Assembly: GCA_023266095.1 (NCBI GenBank)
Contig: JAHFRV010000006.1
Location: 1 to 64,000 of the forward strand
Origin: Gammaproteobacteria bacterium
GTDB taxonomy: Bacteria > Pseudomonadota > Gammaproteobacteria > DRLM01
Length of the DNA stretch: 64,000 nucleotides
Direction of reading: 5' to 3'
The notes beneath the pieces were generated by a model, which was given only the letters and a program-made list of their open reading frames with translations, did no database searches and had not been told where the DNA came from. The stretch's first letter is position 1; every line of letters starts with the position of its first letter. Both the position numbers and the translations under genes were made by a program. Shown here piece after piece: positions 9,716-18,784 of this stretch.

Positions 9716-10567
9716 TTAACCGCCTATCCCCGCCATGAACGCCGGTGCGACCAGGGCCGCGCGATGTATCTCGGCACGGTAATAATCGGTGGCGAAATTT
9801 TTCCGCGCCGCGTCTTGTTCGCGAAAGTTAACCGGGTCCACGCCCTTGCCCGCCATGGTTGCGCTCCACCAGCCTGAGGGGTAGACGCATTGCGGGAAGT
9901 AAAAAGTCCGGGTGTGGTCGAAGCCCGCCGCGCGCATCGCCTTGTGCATGGATTGAATCAGCGTCTTGTGGAATAACGGCGATTCGCTTTGGCCCACCAA
10001 TATCCCGCCCGGGCGCAGAGCGCGGTGACAGTTGCGGTAGAACGCTTCGTTGAACAGGCCTTCCGCCGGGCCGACCGGGTCGGTGCTGTCGACGATGATG
10101 ACATCGAGGCTTTCCGGCGCGGCGTCTTTCAGCCACTGTATGCCGTCGCCGAAGTAGAGGTGGGCGCGCGGGTCATCATTGGCGCTGCACAATGCCGGGA
10201 AATATTTTTCAGCAAGGCGGGTGACGCGCTCATCGATCTCCACCTGCCAGGCTTCTTCCACGCCTGGATGTTTGAGTACCTCGCGCAGGGTGCCGCAATC
10301 GCCGCCGCCGATCACCATCACCTTTTTGGGTGCGCGATGGGCGAACAGCACTGGGTGGCTCATCATTTCGTGATAGAGGAAATTGTCGCGGTCGGTGAGC
10401 ATCACACAGCCGTCGATGACCATCAGCTTGCCGAAGCCTTCGGTGTCATAAATCTCGATGTGCTGATAGGGCGTCTGCTCGTCGTGGAGCTTGGCCTTGA
10501 TTTTAAAAGAAAAGGCTGCCCCGTCGGCGGGATAGATTTCGGTGAACCAGGTGTTGTCCAGCGCCAT
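9716..10567 (-). CDS. speE: Spermidine synthase (polyamine aminopropyltransferase)
   Basis: Transfers an aminopropyl group from decarboxylated SAM to putrescine, giving spermidine; cytosolic. The 283 residues match the E. coli enzyme (about 287). Family signs: start MALDNTWFTE, the YQHIEIYDTEGFGK segment, the nucleotide-binding loop GGGDCGTLREVL (87-98) and the catalytic aspartate region VDSTDPVGPAEGLF. The loop has GGGDC where many members have GGGDG. It is transcribed away from speA, with 133 bases between the two starts, so the polyamine genes share a divergent control region. Confidence 0.96.
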   Translation of the reverse strand: MALDNTWFTEIYPADGAAFSFKIKAKLHDEQTPYQHIEIYDTEGFGKLMVIDGCVMLTDRDNFLYHEMMSHPVLFAHRAPKKVMVIGGGDCGTLREVLKHPGVEEAWQVEIDERVTRLAEKYFPALCSANDDPRAHLYFGDGIQWLKDAAPESLDVIIVDSTDPVGPAEGLFNEAFYRNCHRALRPGGILVGQSESPLFHKTLIQSMHKAMRAAGFDHTRTFYFPQCVYPSGWWSATMAGKGVDPVNFREQDAARKNFATDYYRAEIHRAALVAPAFMAGIGG

Positions 10568-10700
10568 GATGTGCGGCTCCTCGGCAGAGTGATCAAAGAG
10601 CGGCTAAAGATACAGGATGGCCGCCGCCCCGCCAATAAGCGCGGGATGGCGAATTTCTTTATAATCGCCGTTCTTTCACCCAGCAAGAGACGGCAAGCCG

Positions 10701-12587
10701 ATGGCAGAGTGGGACATTCAACAGGCAAGGGACACCTTCAATATCCCGCATTGGGGCGGCGACTATTTCGATATCAACGACGAGGGCCATTTGCACGTGC
10801 GGCCGCGGCGTGGCAGCGGGCACCCGGGCATCGATCTGTTCAAGCTCAGCCAGGAGGCGCAGGCGGCGGGACAGACCTTGCCGCTGCTGGTGCGCTTCTC
10901 CGATATTCTGCACGACCGGGTCGATACCTTGTGCGGCGCGTTCGCGCAGGCCATGCAAGTGGCCGGTTATCAGGGCCGCTACACCGCGGTCTATCCCATC
11001 AAGGTCAATCAGCAGAAAAGCGTGGTGCAGGAAATTCTGCGCGACGGCGATCAGCGGGTGGGGCTGGAGGCGGGCAGCAAACCGGAGTTGATGGCGGTGC
11101 TGGCGCTGTCGCGGCCGGGCGGGGTGATCATCTGCAACGGCTACAAAGACCGCGAATACATCCGGCTCGCCCTCATCGGCAAACGGCTCGGTCACCGCGT
11201 CTACATTGTGGTGGAAAAACTCTCCGAGCTGGCGGTGGTCATCGAAGAATCGCGCAAACTCGACGTGACGCCGCTGCTGGGTGTCCGGGTCCGGCTGGCC
11301 TCCATCGGCGCCGGCAAGTGGCAGAACACCGGCGGCGATAAATCCAAATTCGGTTTGTCCGCCGCGCAGGCGCTCGCCGCCATCGAGCAATTGCGGCAGG
11401 CGCAACTGCTGGATTCCCTGCAGCTGATGCATTTCCACCTGGGTTCGCAAGTGGCCAATGTGCGCGACATTCAGCGCGGCGTGCGCGAGGCGGCACGTTA
11501 TTACGCCGAGTTGCACCGCCTCGGCATCGACATCCGCTGCGTGGACGTGGGCGGCGGTTTGGGCGTCGACTACGAAGGCACCCGTTCGCGCAGTTATTGC
11601 TCGATGAATTACAGCGTGCAGGAATACGCCAATAACGTCATCCACACCTTGTGGGAGATATGCGAACAGCAGGGTCTGCCCCATCCCGACGTGATCACCG
11701 AATCGGGGCGGGCGATGACCGCCCATCACGCGGTGCTGATCACCAACGTCATCGACATCGAGCGGGCGCCGGTCGAACTTACCCTCGCTCCGCCGGCCGA
11801 AGATGAGCCGCATATCATTCACGACTTGTGGCAGGCGCTGCAAAATATCAGCGCCCGCTCGGTGCTGGAGGTGTATCACGACGCGGAGTATTGGGTGGGC
11901 GAAGCGCAAACCATGTATACCCACGGCGTGTTGACTCTGGCCCAACGTGCCCGCGCCGAGCAGTTGTTCTTCGCCATTTGCGCCACGGTGCGCGGGCTGC
12001 TGAAGCCGGAGAGCCGTGCCCACCGCGAGCTGCTCGACGAGTTGAACGAGAAACTCGCCGACAAATATTTCTGCAACTTCTCGCTGTTCCAATCTTTGCC
12101 GGACGTGTGGGCCATCGATCAGGTGTTTCCGATCATGCCGCTGCATCGTCTCGCCGAACGTCCCGAACGGCGCGCGGTGATACAGGATCTCACCTGCGAT
12201 TCCGACGGCCGTATCGATCACTACGTCGACCGCGAAGGGGTCGAGTCGAGTTTGCCCTTGCATGCGGTGCGGCCCGGTGAGCCCTATTTGATCGGCGTGT
12301 TTCTGATCGGCGCTTATCAGGAAATTCTCGGCGATATGCACAATCTGTTCGGCGACACCGATGCCGTGAACGTCGAGCTCACCGCCGACGGCGGTCATCG
12401 TTTAGTGCAGCCGCAGCGCGGCGACACCGTGGATGAGTTATTGCGTTACGTCCATTACGACATCGACGATTTGCTGGCGAGTTATCGCTCTAAAATCGCC
12501 GCCGCCGAATTGAACGCCGAACAGCGCCGGCTTTATTTCGAGGAACTGGAGGCCGGTTTGCACGGCTATACCTATCTCGAAGAGTGA
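10701..12587 (+). CDS. speA: Biosynthetic arginine decarboxylase
   Basis: PLP enzyme that converts arginine to agmatine, first step of the arginine route to putrescine and then spermidine. The 628 residues fit the SpeA family (about 630-660). The PLP lysine is K101 in YPIKVNQQ; the phosphate-binding region DVGGGLGVDYEGT and the C-terminal PIMPLHRL and GAYQEILGDMHNLFGD segments match fold III decarboxylases. The start MAEWDIQQARDTF aligns with the family N-terminus. I found no agmatine-processing gene (speB or aguA/B) here. Confidence 0.97.
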   Translation: MAEWDIQQARDTFNIPHWGGDYFDINDEGHLHVRPRRGSGHPGIDLFKLSQEAQAAGQTLPLLVRFSDILHDRVDTLCGAFAQAMQVAGYQGRYTAVYPIKVNQQKSVVQEILRDGDQRVGLEAGSKPELMAVLALSRPGGVIICNGYKDREYIRLALIGKRLGHRVYIVVEKLSELAVVIEESRKLDVTPLLGVRVRLASIGAGKWQNTGGDKSKFGLSAAQALAAIEQLRQAQLLDSLQLMHFHLGSQVANVRDIQRGVREAARYYAELHRLGIDIRCVDVGGGLGVDYEGTRSRSYCSMNYSVQEYANNVIHTLWEICEQQGLPHPDVITESGRAMTAHHAVLITNVIDIERAPVELTLAPPAEDEPHIIHDLWQALQNISARSVLEVYHDAEYWVGEAQTMYTHGVLTLAQRARAEQLFFAICATVRGLLKPESRAHRELLDELNEKLADKYFCNFSLFQSLPDVWAIDQVFPIMPLHRLAERPERRAVIQDLTCDSDGRIDHYVDREGVESSLPLHAVRPGEPYLIGVFLIGAYQEILGDMHNLFGDTDAVNVELTADGGHRLVQPQRGDTVDELLRYVHYDIDDLLASYRSKIAAAELNAEQRRLYFEELEAGLHGYTYLEE

Positions 12588-12754
12588 GATTGATCTACGA
12601 CCCATGGATGAAGCTATGCCTAGTTCAGCGGCCGGCTCGGCGGGCCGTTAACAGGGGGGTACGGCCGGCGTTCCCAGGGTCGGGACGGGTTTGGCAGGTC
12701 AGGGCCGCCTGTGGCATGATGTTTTTACTATAAGAAACGCGATAAGGTGACGCC

Positions 12755-13318
12755 ATGAAAAAAACCGTTGCACTGACATGTCTAAGCTTGACGCTGGTGG
12801 CCTGGTTGCCCAGCCCGGCGTCGGCCATCGATTTCGGCAAGATCGGTTTCAGTCTCGATAAGAAAAAGGCGTATTACGGGGTGGCGATGTTTAACCCCAA
12901 CTATAAAACCACCGCCAAAGATCATCGCTCCACCGGCCTGCTCGGGCGGCTGGGTTACGATATAAGCAAGCATCTCGCGGTCGAAGCGCACGTCGCCGCG
13001 ACCATCGGCGGGGAATCCGTGGTGGATAAGACGCAGGGCGAAATGCAGATGTCCAATTTGTACGGTGCTTTCCTGCGCGCCAATACCCAATTCAGTATGG
13101 GCCGTATTTATTTATTGGGCGGCTATGTGCATGGTACGCGGGTGATTAAATCCCTCCAAAATTCATTCGAAGACGACGACAGCAATAAGGCATTTGGTTT
13201 CGGTGCCGAAATCACCGACGACGGCATGTTCGGTATTGCCTTGGACTGGATACAATATTTCGATAACCGCAACTACGCGGTAGAAGCCTGGAATCTCGGT
13301 ATCGTGAGCCGCTTCTAA
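12755..13318 (+). CDS. Small outer-membrane beta-barrel protein
   Basis: 187-residue protein with a clear signal peptide (cut expected after PASA, about residue 24) and a series of short amphipathic strands ending in a C-terminal phenylalanine (GIVSRF), typical of barrels inserted by the Bam complex. It resembles the OmpA/opacity-type 8-strand barrel family (OMP_b-brl). Function unknown. It is monocistronic; a possible promoter (TTGGCA and CATGAT with an 18-base spacer) lies near 12690-12715. Confidence 0.75.
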   Translation: MKKTVALTCLSLTLVAWLPSPASAIDFGKIGFSLDKKKAYYGVAMFNPNYKTTAKDHRSTGLLGRLGYDISKHLAVEAHVAATIGGESVVDKTQGEMQMSNLYGAFLRANTQFSMGRIYLLGGYVHGTRVIKSLQNSFEDDDSNKAFGFGAEITDDGMFGIALDWIQYFDNRNYAVEAWNLGIVSRF

Positions 13319-13365
13319 ATGGCGAGATCGGCCATGCAAGCGACTTCCCGTGGGCGGATGCGCTG

Positions 13366-13644
13366 ATGAGCGCGGAGATCGTCAAACTGTCTCATCCCAC
13401 TCCCGAGTTTCTCGAAGCGCACGGCGTGATGGGCTGGCCGATTTGGAGCAAGGACGTTTCCAGCTTTCCCTGGCATTACCAAAGTAGCGAGACCTGTTAT
13501 TTTCTCGAAGGTGAAGTGCGGGTCACTCCAGACGGCGGTACGCCGTTGCGCATGGGTAAAGGTGATTGGGTGGTGTTCCCCGCCGGTATGAGTTGTACCT
13601 GGGAGATTCTCCAAACGGTCCGTAAACATTACCGCTTCGCTTGA
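13366..13644 (+). CDS. Small cupin-domain protein
   Basis: 92 residues forming a single cupin barrel of the DUF861/EutQ-like type: SETCYFLEGEVRVTPDGG and GKGDWVVFPAGMSCTWEI correspond to the two cupin motifs. The metal-ligand histidines of classic cupins are mostly missing, as is common in this subfamily. Substrate unknown. It starts 47 bases after the barrel protein and may share its transcript. Confidence 0.75.
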   Translation: MSAEIVKLSHPTPEFLEAHGVMGWPIWSKDVSSFPWHYQSSETCYFLEGEVRVTPDGGTPLRMGKGDWVVFPAGMSCTWEILQTVRKHYRFA

Positions 13645-13772
13645 ATGAGGCGAGGCGACTTTTTCATCCTGCTATCCCATCCGTTGAAATATCTCCAGAC
13701 CTTGCCGCGATTTATTTGATCGCTCTCGTTGGCCGGTGCTAGCGCTTCGCGCGCGGCTGCGCCACTCGCGGT

Positions 13773-16700
13773 TTAGTTCCGCCAAGTCAGACTGCGTATG
13801 CCGCCATAGCTGGTGGTGCCTATGACATTGCCCGCACCGCTGCTGGTGTTGATAGTGACGAGCTGCGAGCCGGTGTTATTAAATCCATAGAGAACTCCGC
13901 CAACGGGGTCGAAGGCCAGTGCGGTGATGCCGTCGTAACTTACGGGGGCCATCGCGCTGCCGACGCCGGTGCCGGTATCGATGGTGATGAGTTCGTAAGT
14001 GTACGGACCCGCGCCGGTGCCGCCGATGCCGTAGAGCGTATTGCCGCTGAAGGCCAGCGCGCCGGGGACGTCATCGAAACCGACGGTGCCGGTGCCGACG
14101 GGGCTGGCGGCGCCGGTGCCGGTGTTGATAGCGAGCAGTTGTCTGGTGGAGGTGTTCACCGCGTATAAGGTGTTGTTGGCGTTGAAGGCCAGGCCGGCGA
14201 CGCAGCAGGCGATGCCTAGATCGCCGATCGGCGTGGTGGTGCCGGTGGCGAGGTCCACGGTGACCAGTTTGCCGTTGTCGGCGTCGTTGGCGATGGCGTA
14301 GTAAATACCGGTGTTGGGATTGTAGGCCACGCCGCTGACCGCGCCGAGACCGAGTTGTCCCTTAGCGCTGCCGACGCCGTTGCCGGTATTGAGTTGCAAC
14401 AGGCCTAGTTGGTTGGCGCCGTAAAGGCGACCGTTGGTTTCATCATAAGCCAAGGCGCCGATGACATCTTCATGCAATACCGCACCTACCGTGCTGCCCG
14501 CGCCGTTGCTGGTATTGATGGTGATGAGCCGCGGCGTTTCGCCGGCGGGATCGGTGTCGATGCCGTAAAGAATATTTCCGGACGCATTATAGGCCAGGCC
14601 TTCGACGTCGCCGAAGCCCAGACCGCCCACCCAGGTTTTGGCACCGTTAGCGGTGTTGAGTAGATACAGTTCGTCGCTGTCGAGATCGCTGGCGTAGAGT
14701 TTGTTGTTATTGGGATCGAAGGCCAAGCCGTGTAGATTGCCGCCGGGCGTGCCGACCTGGGTGGCCGCCGCCGTGCCGGTGTCGATGCGATACAGCTGAG
14801 TGCCGGCGACGCCGTACAAGACTTCGGTATTGGGATCGTAGGCCAAATCATACACCGTGCCGGTGACGGCGCTGAGCGGCGCGATGGACGTGGCAATACC
14901 GGTGTTGGGATGGACCTCCACCAGGTATTGTCCGCCGAGAGGATCACTGCTCACGCCGTAAAAAATCTGGCGGATGCTGTCGTAAGCCATGCCCCGCAGT
15001 TGGTTGCCGCTGTTATCACCGAGACTAGTGAGTTGGTAGTTCTGGCCCGCGCCATTGCTTTTGTCGATGACGATCAGTTGCCGGCTGTTGCTATCAAATC
15101 CATAAAGCGTGTTGCGGCTCATGTCATAAGCGAGAGCCGCCACGCCGCCGTAGCCCAGCGGGCCGACCAGGCTGGCGGCGCCGCTGCCGGTATCGACCGT
15201 ATACAGATTCCCGGTGCTGGTGGAGACGCCGTACAAGGTGAAACTATCGGCATCGTAGGTCAGTACCGGCAGGGCGGCGGCGCCGGTGATGTTCCTGACG
15301 AGGGTGGCGGCGCCGCTGGTGGTGTTGATGGTCAGCAAGTCGTTGGTCGTGACATCGCTGCCGTAAAGTATGCCGCTGCCCCGACTGTCGAAAGCCAGAC
15401 CTTGCACATCGGTGTAGCCGCCGGCGAAATCGCCTATTTCGGTAGTGACGTTGGTACTGGTGTTGTAACTGTAGAGGGTCGTGCCGTCGCTGCCGTAGAG
15501 AATGCCGGTATTCGAATTGAAAGCCATCCCCTTCGTTATCGGCGTGGGGCCGACTACATTGGCGGTGCCGCTGTAGAAATTGATTTTAAGCAATTCGCCT
15601 GCGGCTACGGCATACAGGTTACCGGCGTTGAGGTCGAAGGCCAGCCCGCTGACGGCGGGGAAGCCGGCCAGACCCGCGCCGGACAGCCGCTGGGTAACGG
15701 CGGTGGCGGGGTTGATGCCGAGGAGAAGGCTCAGGTTGTAGCCCGCGCTGTTCGTCACGGCGCTGGCGATCAACTTGGATCGATCATCGTCGTGCAGCTG
15801 GATGTGATAATCCGCGTGGGCGCCCAGCGTCGCGCCGATGCCGTTGGGATCGGTGAGACGTAATTCGATGCTTTCCAGCGCTTCGGCGCTGTTGTCATTT
15901 TGAATGCTGATCGAGACCGTTTGCGTGGTGTCGTCGATGGAGCCGCTGGGGAAAGTCACCCCGCCGCTCAACAGCGTGTAGTCGGCAATGCTGGCGGCGG
16001 TGCTCGCCAGCCTGGCATTGACGGTGACGGTGACCGGCGCGGCCAGACTGACCGGCCCGTTGAGGTTCATCCGCACCGGAATCCTGATCACGCCGTCGCC
16101 CTCGTCGATCACCGCATCGCTGCCTATGAAATTCATGGTGGGGATGGTGTCATCGTCGATAATGTCGGCGGTGACATTCCTGGCAGTGAGTCCATTGTAT
16201 TTCGGGTCGGCGCTACTGACGGCATGGCTGATGGCGGCGCTGTGCGCACCTTCGATGGCGCTGTCATCGACGGCGGTCACCGTCACGGTTTGTTCGCTGT
16301 TCCAATTGGCCGGGGTAAAAGTGAACGAGGTGGGGTTGACGGAGATTTGGCCGCCGAAATTCAGAGTGATGACGGTGTCGCCGGTAGGTTGGCTGGCCAG
16401 GGCGAGGGTGTAACTGTCGGTTGCGCCGCCCTCGGTGACCTGCGTACTGCCGGTACTCTCGGTGAAATTGACACCCGCGGTGTCATTGTCGGTGATAGTG
16501 ACCGCGGCGTCGCCGACCGTGAATTGATGGTATAGCGCATCGGCGCTGCTGACAGTATGGCTGATGACACTGCGATGACTGCCTTCCTCTGCGGTGTCAT
16601 CGATGGCGGCCACCACCACCATTTGTTCCTGGTTCCAATTGGCGGCGGTGAAGGTCAGGGTACTGGGCAAGGTGGTGAGTTGCCCGTCATGCAGTATGGA

Positions 16701-16940
16701 AATAATGACATCGGCGCTGGGCGCGCTGGTGAGTACTAAGGTATAGGTATCCGAGGCGCCGCCTTCGCTTACAGCCGTGCTGCCGCCGCTGACGGTCAGC
16801 GTGATACCGGGGCTGGCCGGCGTCGGTGAGCCGGAACCGGAGCCTCCCGAGCAAGCACTCAGTGCAGCCAGCAGAACTAAGTATCCGAGTCGTGCCCATC
16901 CCATGCGCGTCACCCCCTGTGATTTTATTCGAGAGTCCAT
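13773..16940 (-). CDS. Large lipoprotein with Calx-beta-like domains and two predicted beta-propellers
   Basis: 1055 residues. The N-terminus has a lipobox (LLAALSAC, Cys about 30), so the protein should be lipid-anchored. Residues about 45-385 hold three Calx-beta-like repeats, each ending in an acidic motif such as ITDNDTA or LHDDD, with the phrase FTAANWN/FTPANWN recurring. From about 395 to the end there are about 14 copies of a 40-48-residue unit with consensus LLTINTxxGAATxVG...GLAYDPxxxxLYG, which would make two seven-bladed propellers. ATG codons at 16940 and 16904 are both possible starts. Probably a cell-surface binding or adhesion protein; no enzymatic motif seen. It stands alone. 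Confidence 0.8.
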   Translation of the reverse strand: MDSRIKSQGVTRMGWARLGYLVLLAALSACSGGSGSGSPTPASPGITLTVSGGSTAVSEGGASDTYTLVLTSAPSADVIISILHDGQLTTLPSTLTFTAANWNQEQMVVVAAIDDTAEEGSHRSVISHTVSSADALYHQFTVGDAAVTITDNDTAGVNFTESTGSTQVTEGGATDSYTLALASQPTGDTVITLNFGGQISVNPTSFTFTPANWNSEQTVTVTAVDDSAIEGAHSAAISHAVSSADPKYNGLTARNVTADIIDDDTIPTMNFIGSDAVIDEGDGVIRIPVRMNLNGPVSLAAPVTVTVNARLASTAASIADYTLLSGGVTFPSGSIDDTTQTVSISIQNDNSAEALESIELRLTDPNGIGATLGAHADYHIQLHDDDRSKLIASAVTNSAGYNLSLLLGINPATAVTQRLSGAGLAGFPAVSGLAFDLNAGNLYAVAAGELLKINFYSGTANVVGPTPITKGMAFNSNTGILYGSDGTTLYSYNTSTNVTTEIGDFAGGYTDVQGLAFDSRGSGILYGSDVTTNDLLTINTTSGAATLVRNITGAAALPVLTYDADSFTLYGVSTSTGNLYTVDTGSGAASLVGPLGYGGVAALAYDMSRNTLYGFDSNSRQLIVIDKSNGAGQNYQLTSLGDNSGNQLRGMAYDSIRQIFYGVSSDPLGGQYLVEVHPNTGIATSIAPLSAVTGTVYDLAYDPNTEVLYGVAGTQLYRIDTGTAAATQVGTPGGNLHGLAFDPNNNKLYASDLDSDELYLLNTANGAKTWVGGLGFGDVEGLAYNASGNILYGIDTDPAGETPRLITINTSNGAGSTVGAVLHEDVIGALAYDETNGRLYGANQLGLLQLNTGNGVGSAKGQLGLGAVSGVAYNPNTGIYYAIANDADNGKLVTVDLATGTTTPIGDLGIACCVAGLAFNANNTLYAVNTSTRQLLAINTGTGAASPVGTGTVGFDDVPGALAFSGNTLYGIGGTGAGPYTYELITIDTGTGVGSAMAPVSYDGITALAFDPVGGVLYGFNNTGSQLVTINTSSGAGNVIGTTSYGGIRSLTWRN

Positions 16941-17110
16941 TCCTGCCCTTTATCGATATAGTGAGGTGGCGAAAGTAGCAGCGGCTGGCCACTATAAAAC
17001 TTTAATGATGCGGCTTCGCCGGCATAACCTAGCCTAACGTGGCGCGGAGCAGGCTGCAATCAGCATAAGGCTTATATAAAACAAGTGCATGTTCGTGGAT
17101 AAACGGTAAG

Positions 17111-17296
17111 TCGGGCCGCCTTCGCAACGCGCCCGGCGCGGGTATGGCCGACGACAAGGTGATGTATGCCTTCGTGCCCGCGATGATCCGTGATTGTTTG
17201 GATCAGGAGCCCCTCATTCCCAACGTCGAACTACCTGTATGTTCCGGCGCGAAAACCCGTGATTATGGGTTGGCCGCCAAAGGTGTCGCCGGGTGA
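17111..17296 (+). pseudogene. Decayed fragment of a circularly permuted ATP-grasp protein (COG2308-like)
   Basis: The frame through 17144 encodes GAGMADDKVMYAFVPAMIR, then LDQEPLIPNVE, matching the signature of the circularly permuted ATP-grasp (DUF404/DUF407) family, in which ADDKxxYAxVPxMIRxYLxEEPxLPNVxT is conserved. After PNVE the match breaks up (apparent indel near 17228) and a stop follows at 17294. Full members are about 450-850 residues, so this is a remnant of about 60 codons. The rest of the 16941-17614 gap has no gene I can support; a frame ending at 17513 is unrecognised. Confidence 0.6.
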
Positions 17297-17614
17297 TGCA
17301 GCCGCGGGGGCACCGTCCCGACCTATTGAAAATTTCTGTTCAGTGAAGAGTTGCCCGCAGCACCTGCCGCGCAACGTATCCCCTTTGCGCCTGGTGACTG
17401 CCTTGCAGCGGGAGGTGATCGACGCCGAGTGTGAACAGCGCTTTCAATACGCCTTACATCGACCCATTGCCGATATACCTGGCCAGCATCTGAAGGACAT
17501 CACCACCCGATAAAAAATAGCCGCGAGCCGCGACAGGTATCGCGGTATTCATGTGCTCGATCCGGCCGGCACGGGGGCGTTAAGCGAATGCAGTGAGTGA
17601 CGGGGCGCGGGCGG

Positions 17615-17995
17615 TCAGCGACGATGGCTGTCGTGCACGCCGGTCCCGGGTGGCAGGCGGGGAATGAGTGAATTAAAACCTTGGCGATGGCGATAGGCGC
17701 GCGGTGAACAGCCGGCGGCGCGTTTGAAGGCGCGGGAAAACACCTCCGGGTTGCTGAAGCCCACTTCATAGCCGATGAGCTTCACGCTCTTGGGCGTATC
17801 CAGCAATAATTGTTTGGCCTTTTCAAAACGCCGCCACAGCAAATAGTCATGGAGACGCATGCCCACTTCGACTTTGAAACGCCGGCTCAAATAATCGGGA
17901 TGCACCCCCAGCTGCGCGGCCAAGCCCGCCAAGCCCACCGGTTCGGCATAATGGCTGTCGATGTACACCCTCGCTTCGGCGATTTTGGTATTCAT
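17615..17995 (-). CDS. Short AraC/XylS-family regulator (DNA-binding domain only)
   Basis: 126 residues consisting almost entirely of the double helix-turn-helix AraC domain: LAGLAAQLGVHPDYLSRRFK is the first HTH and IGYEVGFSNPEVFSRAFKR the second, followed by the CSPRAYR tail. It lacks a ligand-binding domain, as in MarA/SoxS/Rob-type regulators, so its activity is likely set by its own level. The ATG at 17995 is preceded by AGGGGGG. It sits between the pseudogene fragment and the SPOR gene; no target is evident. Confidence 0.85.
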   Translation of the reverse strand: MNTKIAEARVYIDSHYAEPVGLAGLAAQLGVHPDYLSRRFKVEVGMRLHDYLLWRRFEKAKQLLLDTPKSVKLIGYEVGFSNPEVFSRAFKRAAGCSPRAYRHRQGFNSLIPRLPPGTGVHDSHRR

Positions 17996-18199
17996 CGGAC
18001 CCCCCTGTGAGTGGGTGCGCGGGGCGGCGAGTGTTGGCTGGTAAAGCTAAGAATGGCGGGCCAAGTCTGACGCTGAGCGCCGCGACGGCGCACTGAGTCA
18101 TCTATAAGCGAGGATGGCCATGCTGTCAATTCGCGCGGCCTGCACTTTGGATAAAAGAGGGTTTGAGCCCGTAAATATCCGGATTGCAATTTACCGCGG

Positions 18200-18781
18200 C
18201 TAACCTTTGATCTGCAGCAAAATCGCGTTGATGTTGTTATTGAGCAGGCGGGTGCGAATCTTGTTCACCTCGCGCGGATCGGTATAAGGCCCCACCCGTA
18301 CCCGATGCCAGGTGTCCTTGTCGCCGCCGCTGACGGTTTCGATACGCGATTCCACACCCAGCAGCGCCAGTTGCGCCTTGAGATTATCCGCTTCGGGGTA
18401 GGCGCGGAAGGAGCCTACTTGCAGCAGATAGACGGCCGGCTTGTCAGTGGCGGAAGGAGCAGAACGTCCACTCTTGGGCGCGTCGGGTACCACCACTTCC
18501 ATCTCGGGCAGAATGGTATAGAAATCGAAACGCGGTTTCGCCGCCGCCGCGTCCTGGCTTTTCGGTTTTGCGGTGGAAGATTTTTTTGCCGATGGCGTAG
18601 CGGGTGGCGGTGCAGCTGGTTCGGCTGGCGCCGCTGCGGTGACGGGGCGTCCTTGCAGATAAAAATAGGCGGCGACCGACAGACCGATGAGGAGTCCGAT
18701 CACCAGCCACAGCCAGCCCGGCACCGGTGAACCGGAGCGGGCGGCGGCTTTTTTGCGGCGCTTGTGCGAAGCCTGCGCCAT
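18200..18781 (-). CDS. SPOR-domain cell-division protein (FtsN-like)
   Basis: 193 residues: a basic cytoplasmic N-terminus, one membrane span at about 24-45 (WLWLVIGLLIGLSVAAYFYL), a proline/alanine/lysine-rich periplasmic linker and a C-terminal SPOR domain (about 113-190, YLLQVGSFRAYPEADNLKAQL) that binds denuded septal peptidoglycan. The layout and its place directly after argS and priA match the FtsN-like SPOR proteins of Pseudomonas and relatives. Its ATG is 4 bases after the argS stop, so the genes are probably cotranscribed. Confidence 0.88.
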   Translation of the reverse strand: MAQASHKRRKKAAARSGSPVPGWLWLVIGLLIGLSVAAYFYLQGRPVTAAAPAEPAAPPPATPSAKKSSTAKPKSQDAAAAKPRFDFYTILPEMEVVVPDAPKSGRSAPSATDKPAVYLLQVGSFRAYPEADNLKAQLALLGVESRIETVSGGDKDTWHRVRVGPYTDPREVNKIRTRLLNNNINAILLQIKG

Positions 18782-18784
18782 GAA

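Noticed and set aside
10659-12398. Long minus-strand frame opposite speA (579 codons)
   Set aside because: It is antisense to a clearly conserved gene, and its composition (many His, Gln, Arg and Val) is typical of a shadow frame in GC-rich DNA.
17297-17513. Open frame ending DIPGQHLKDITTR, considered as a gene
   Set aside because: No recognisable family, no ribosome site, and it follows a decayed gene; likely debris.
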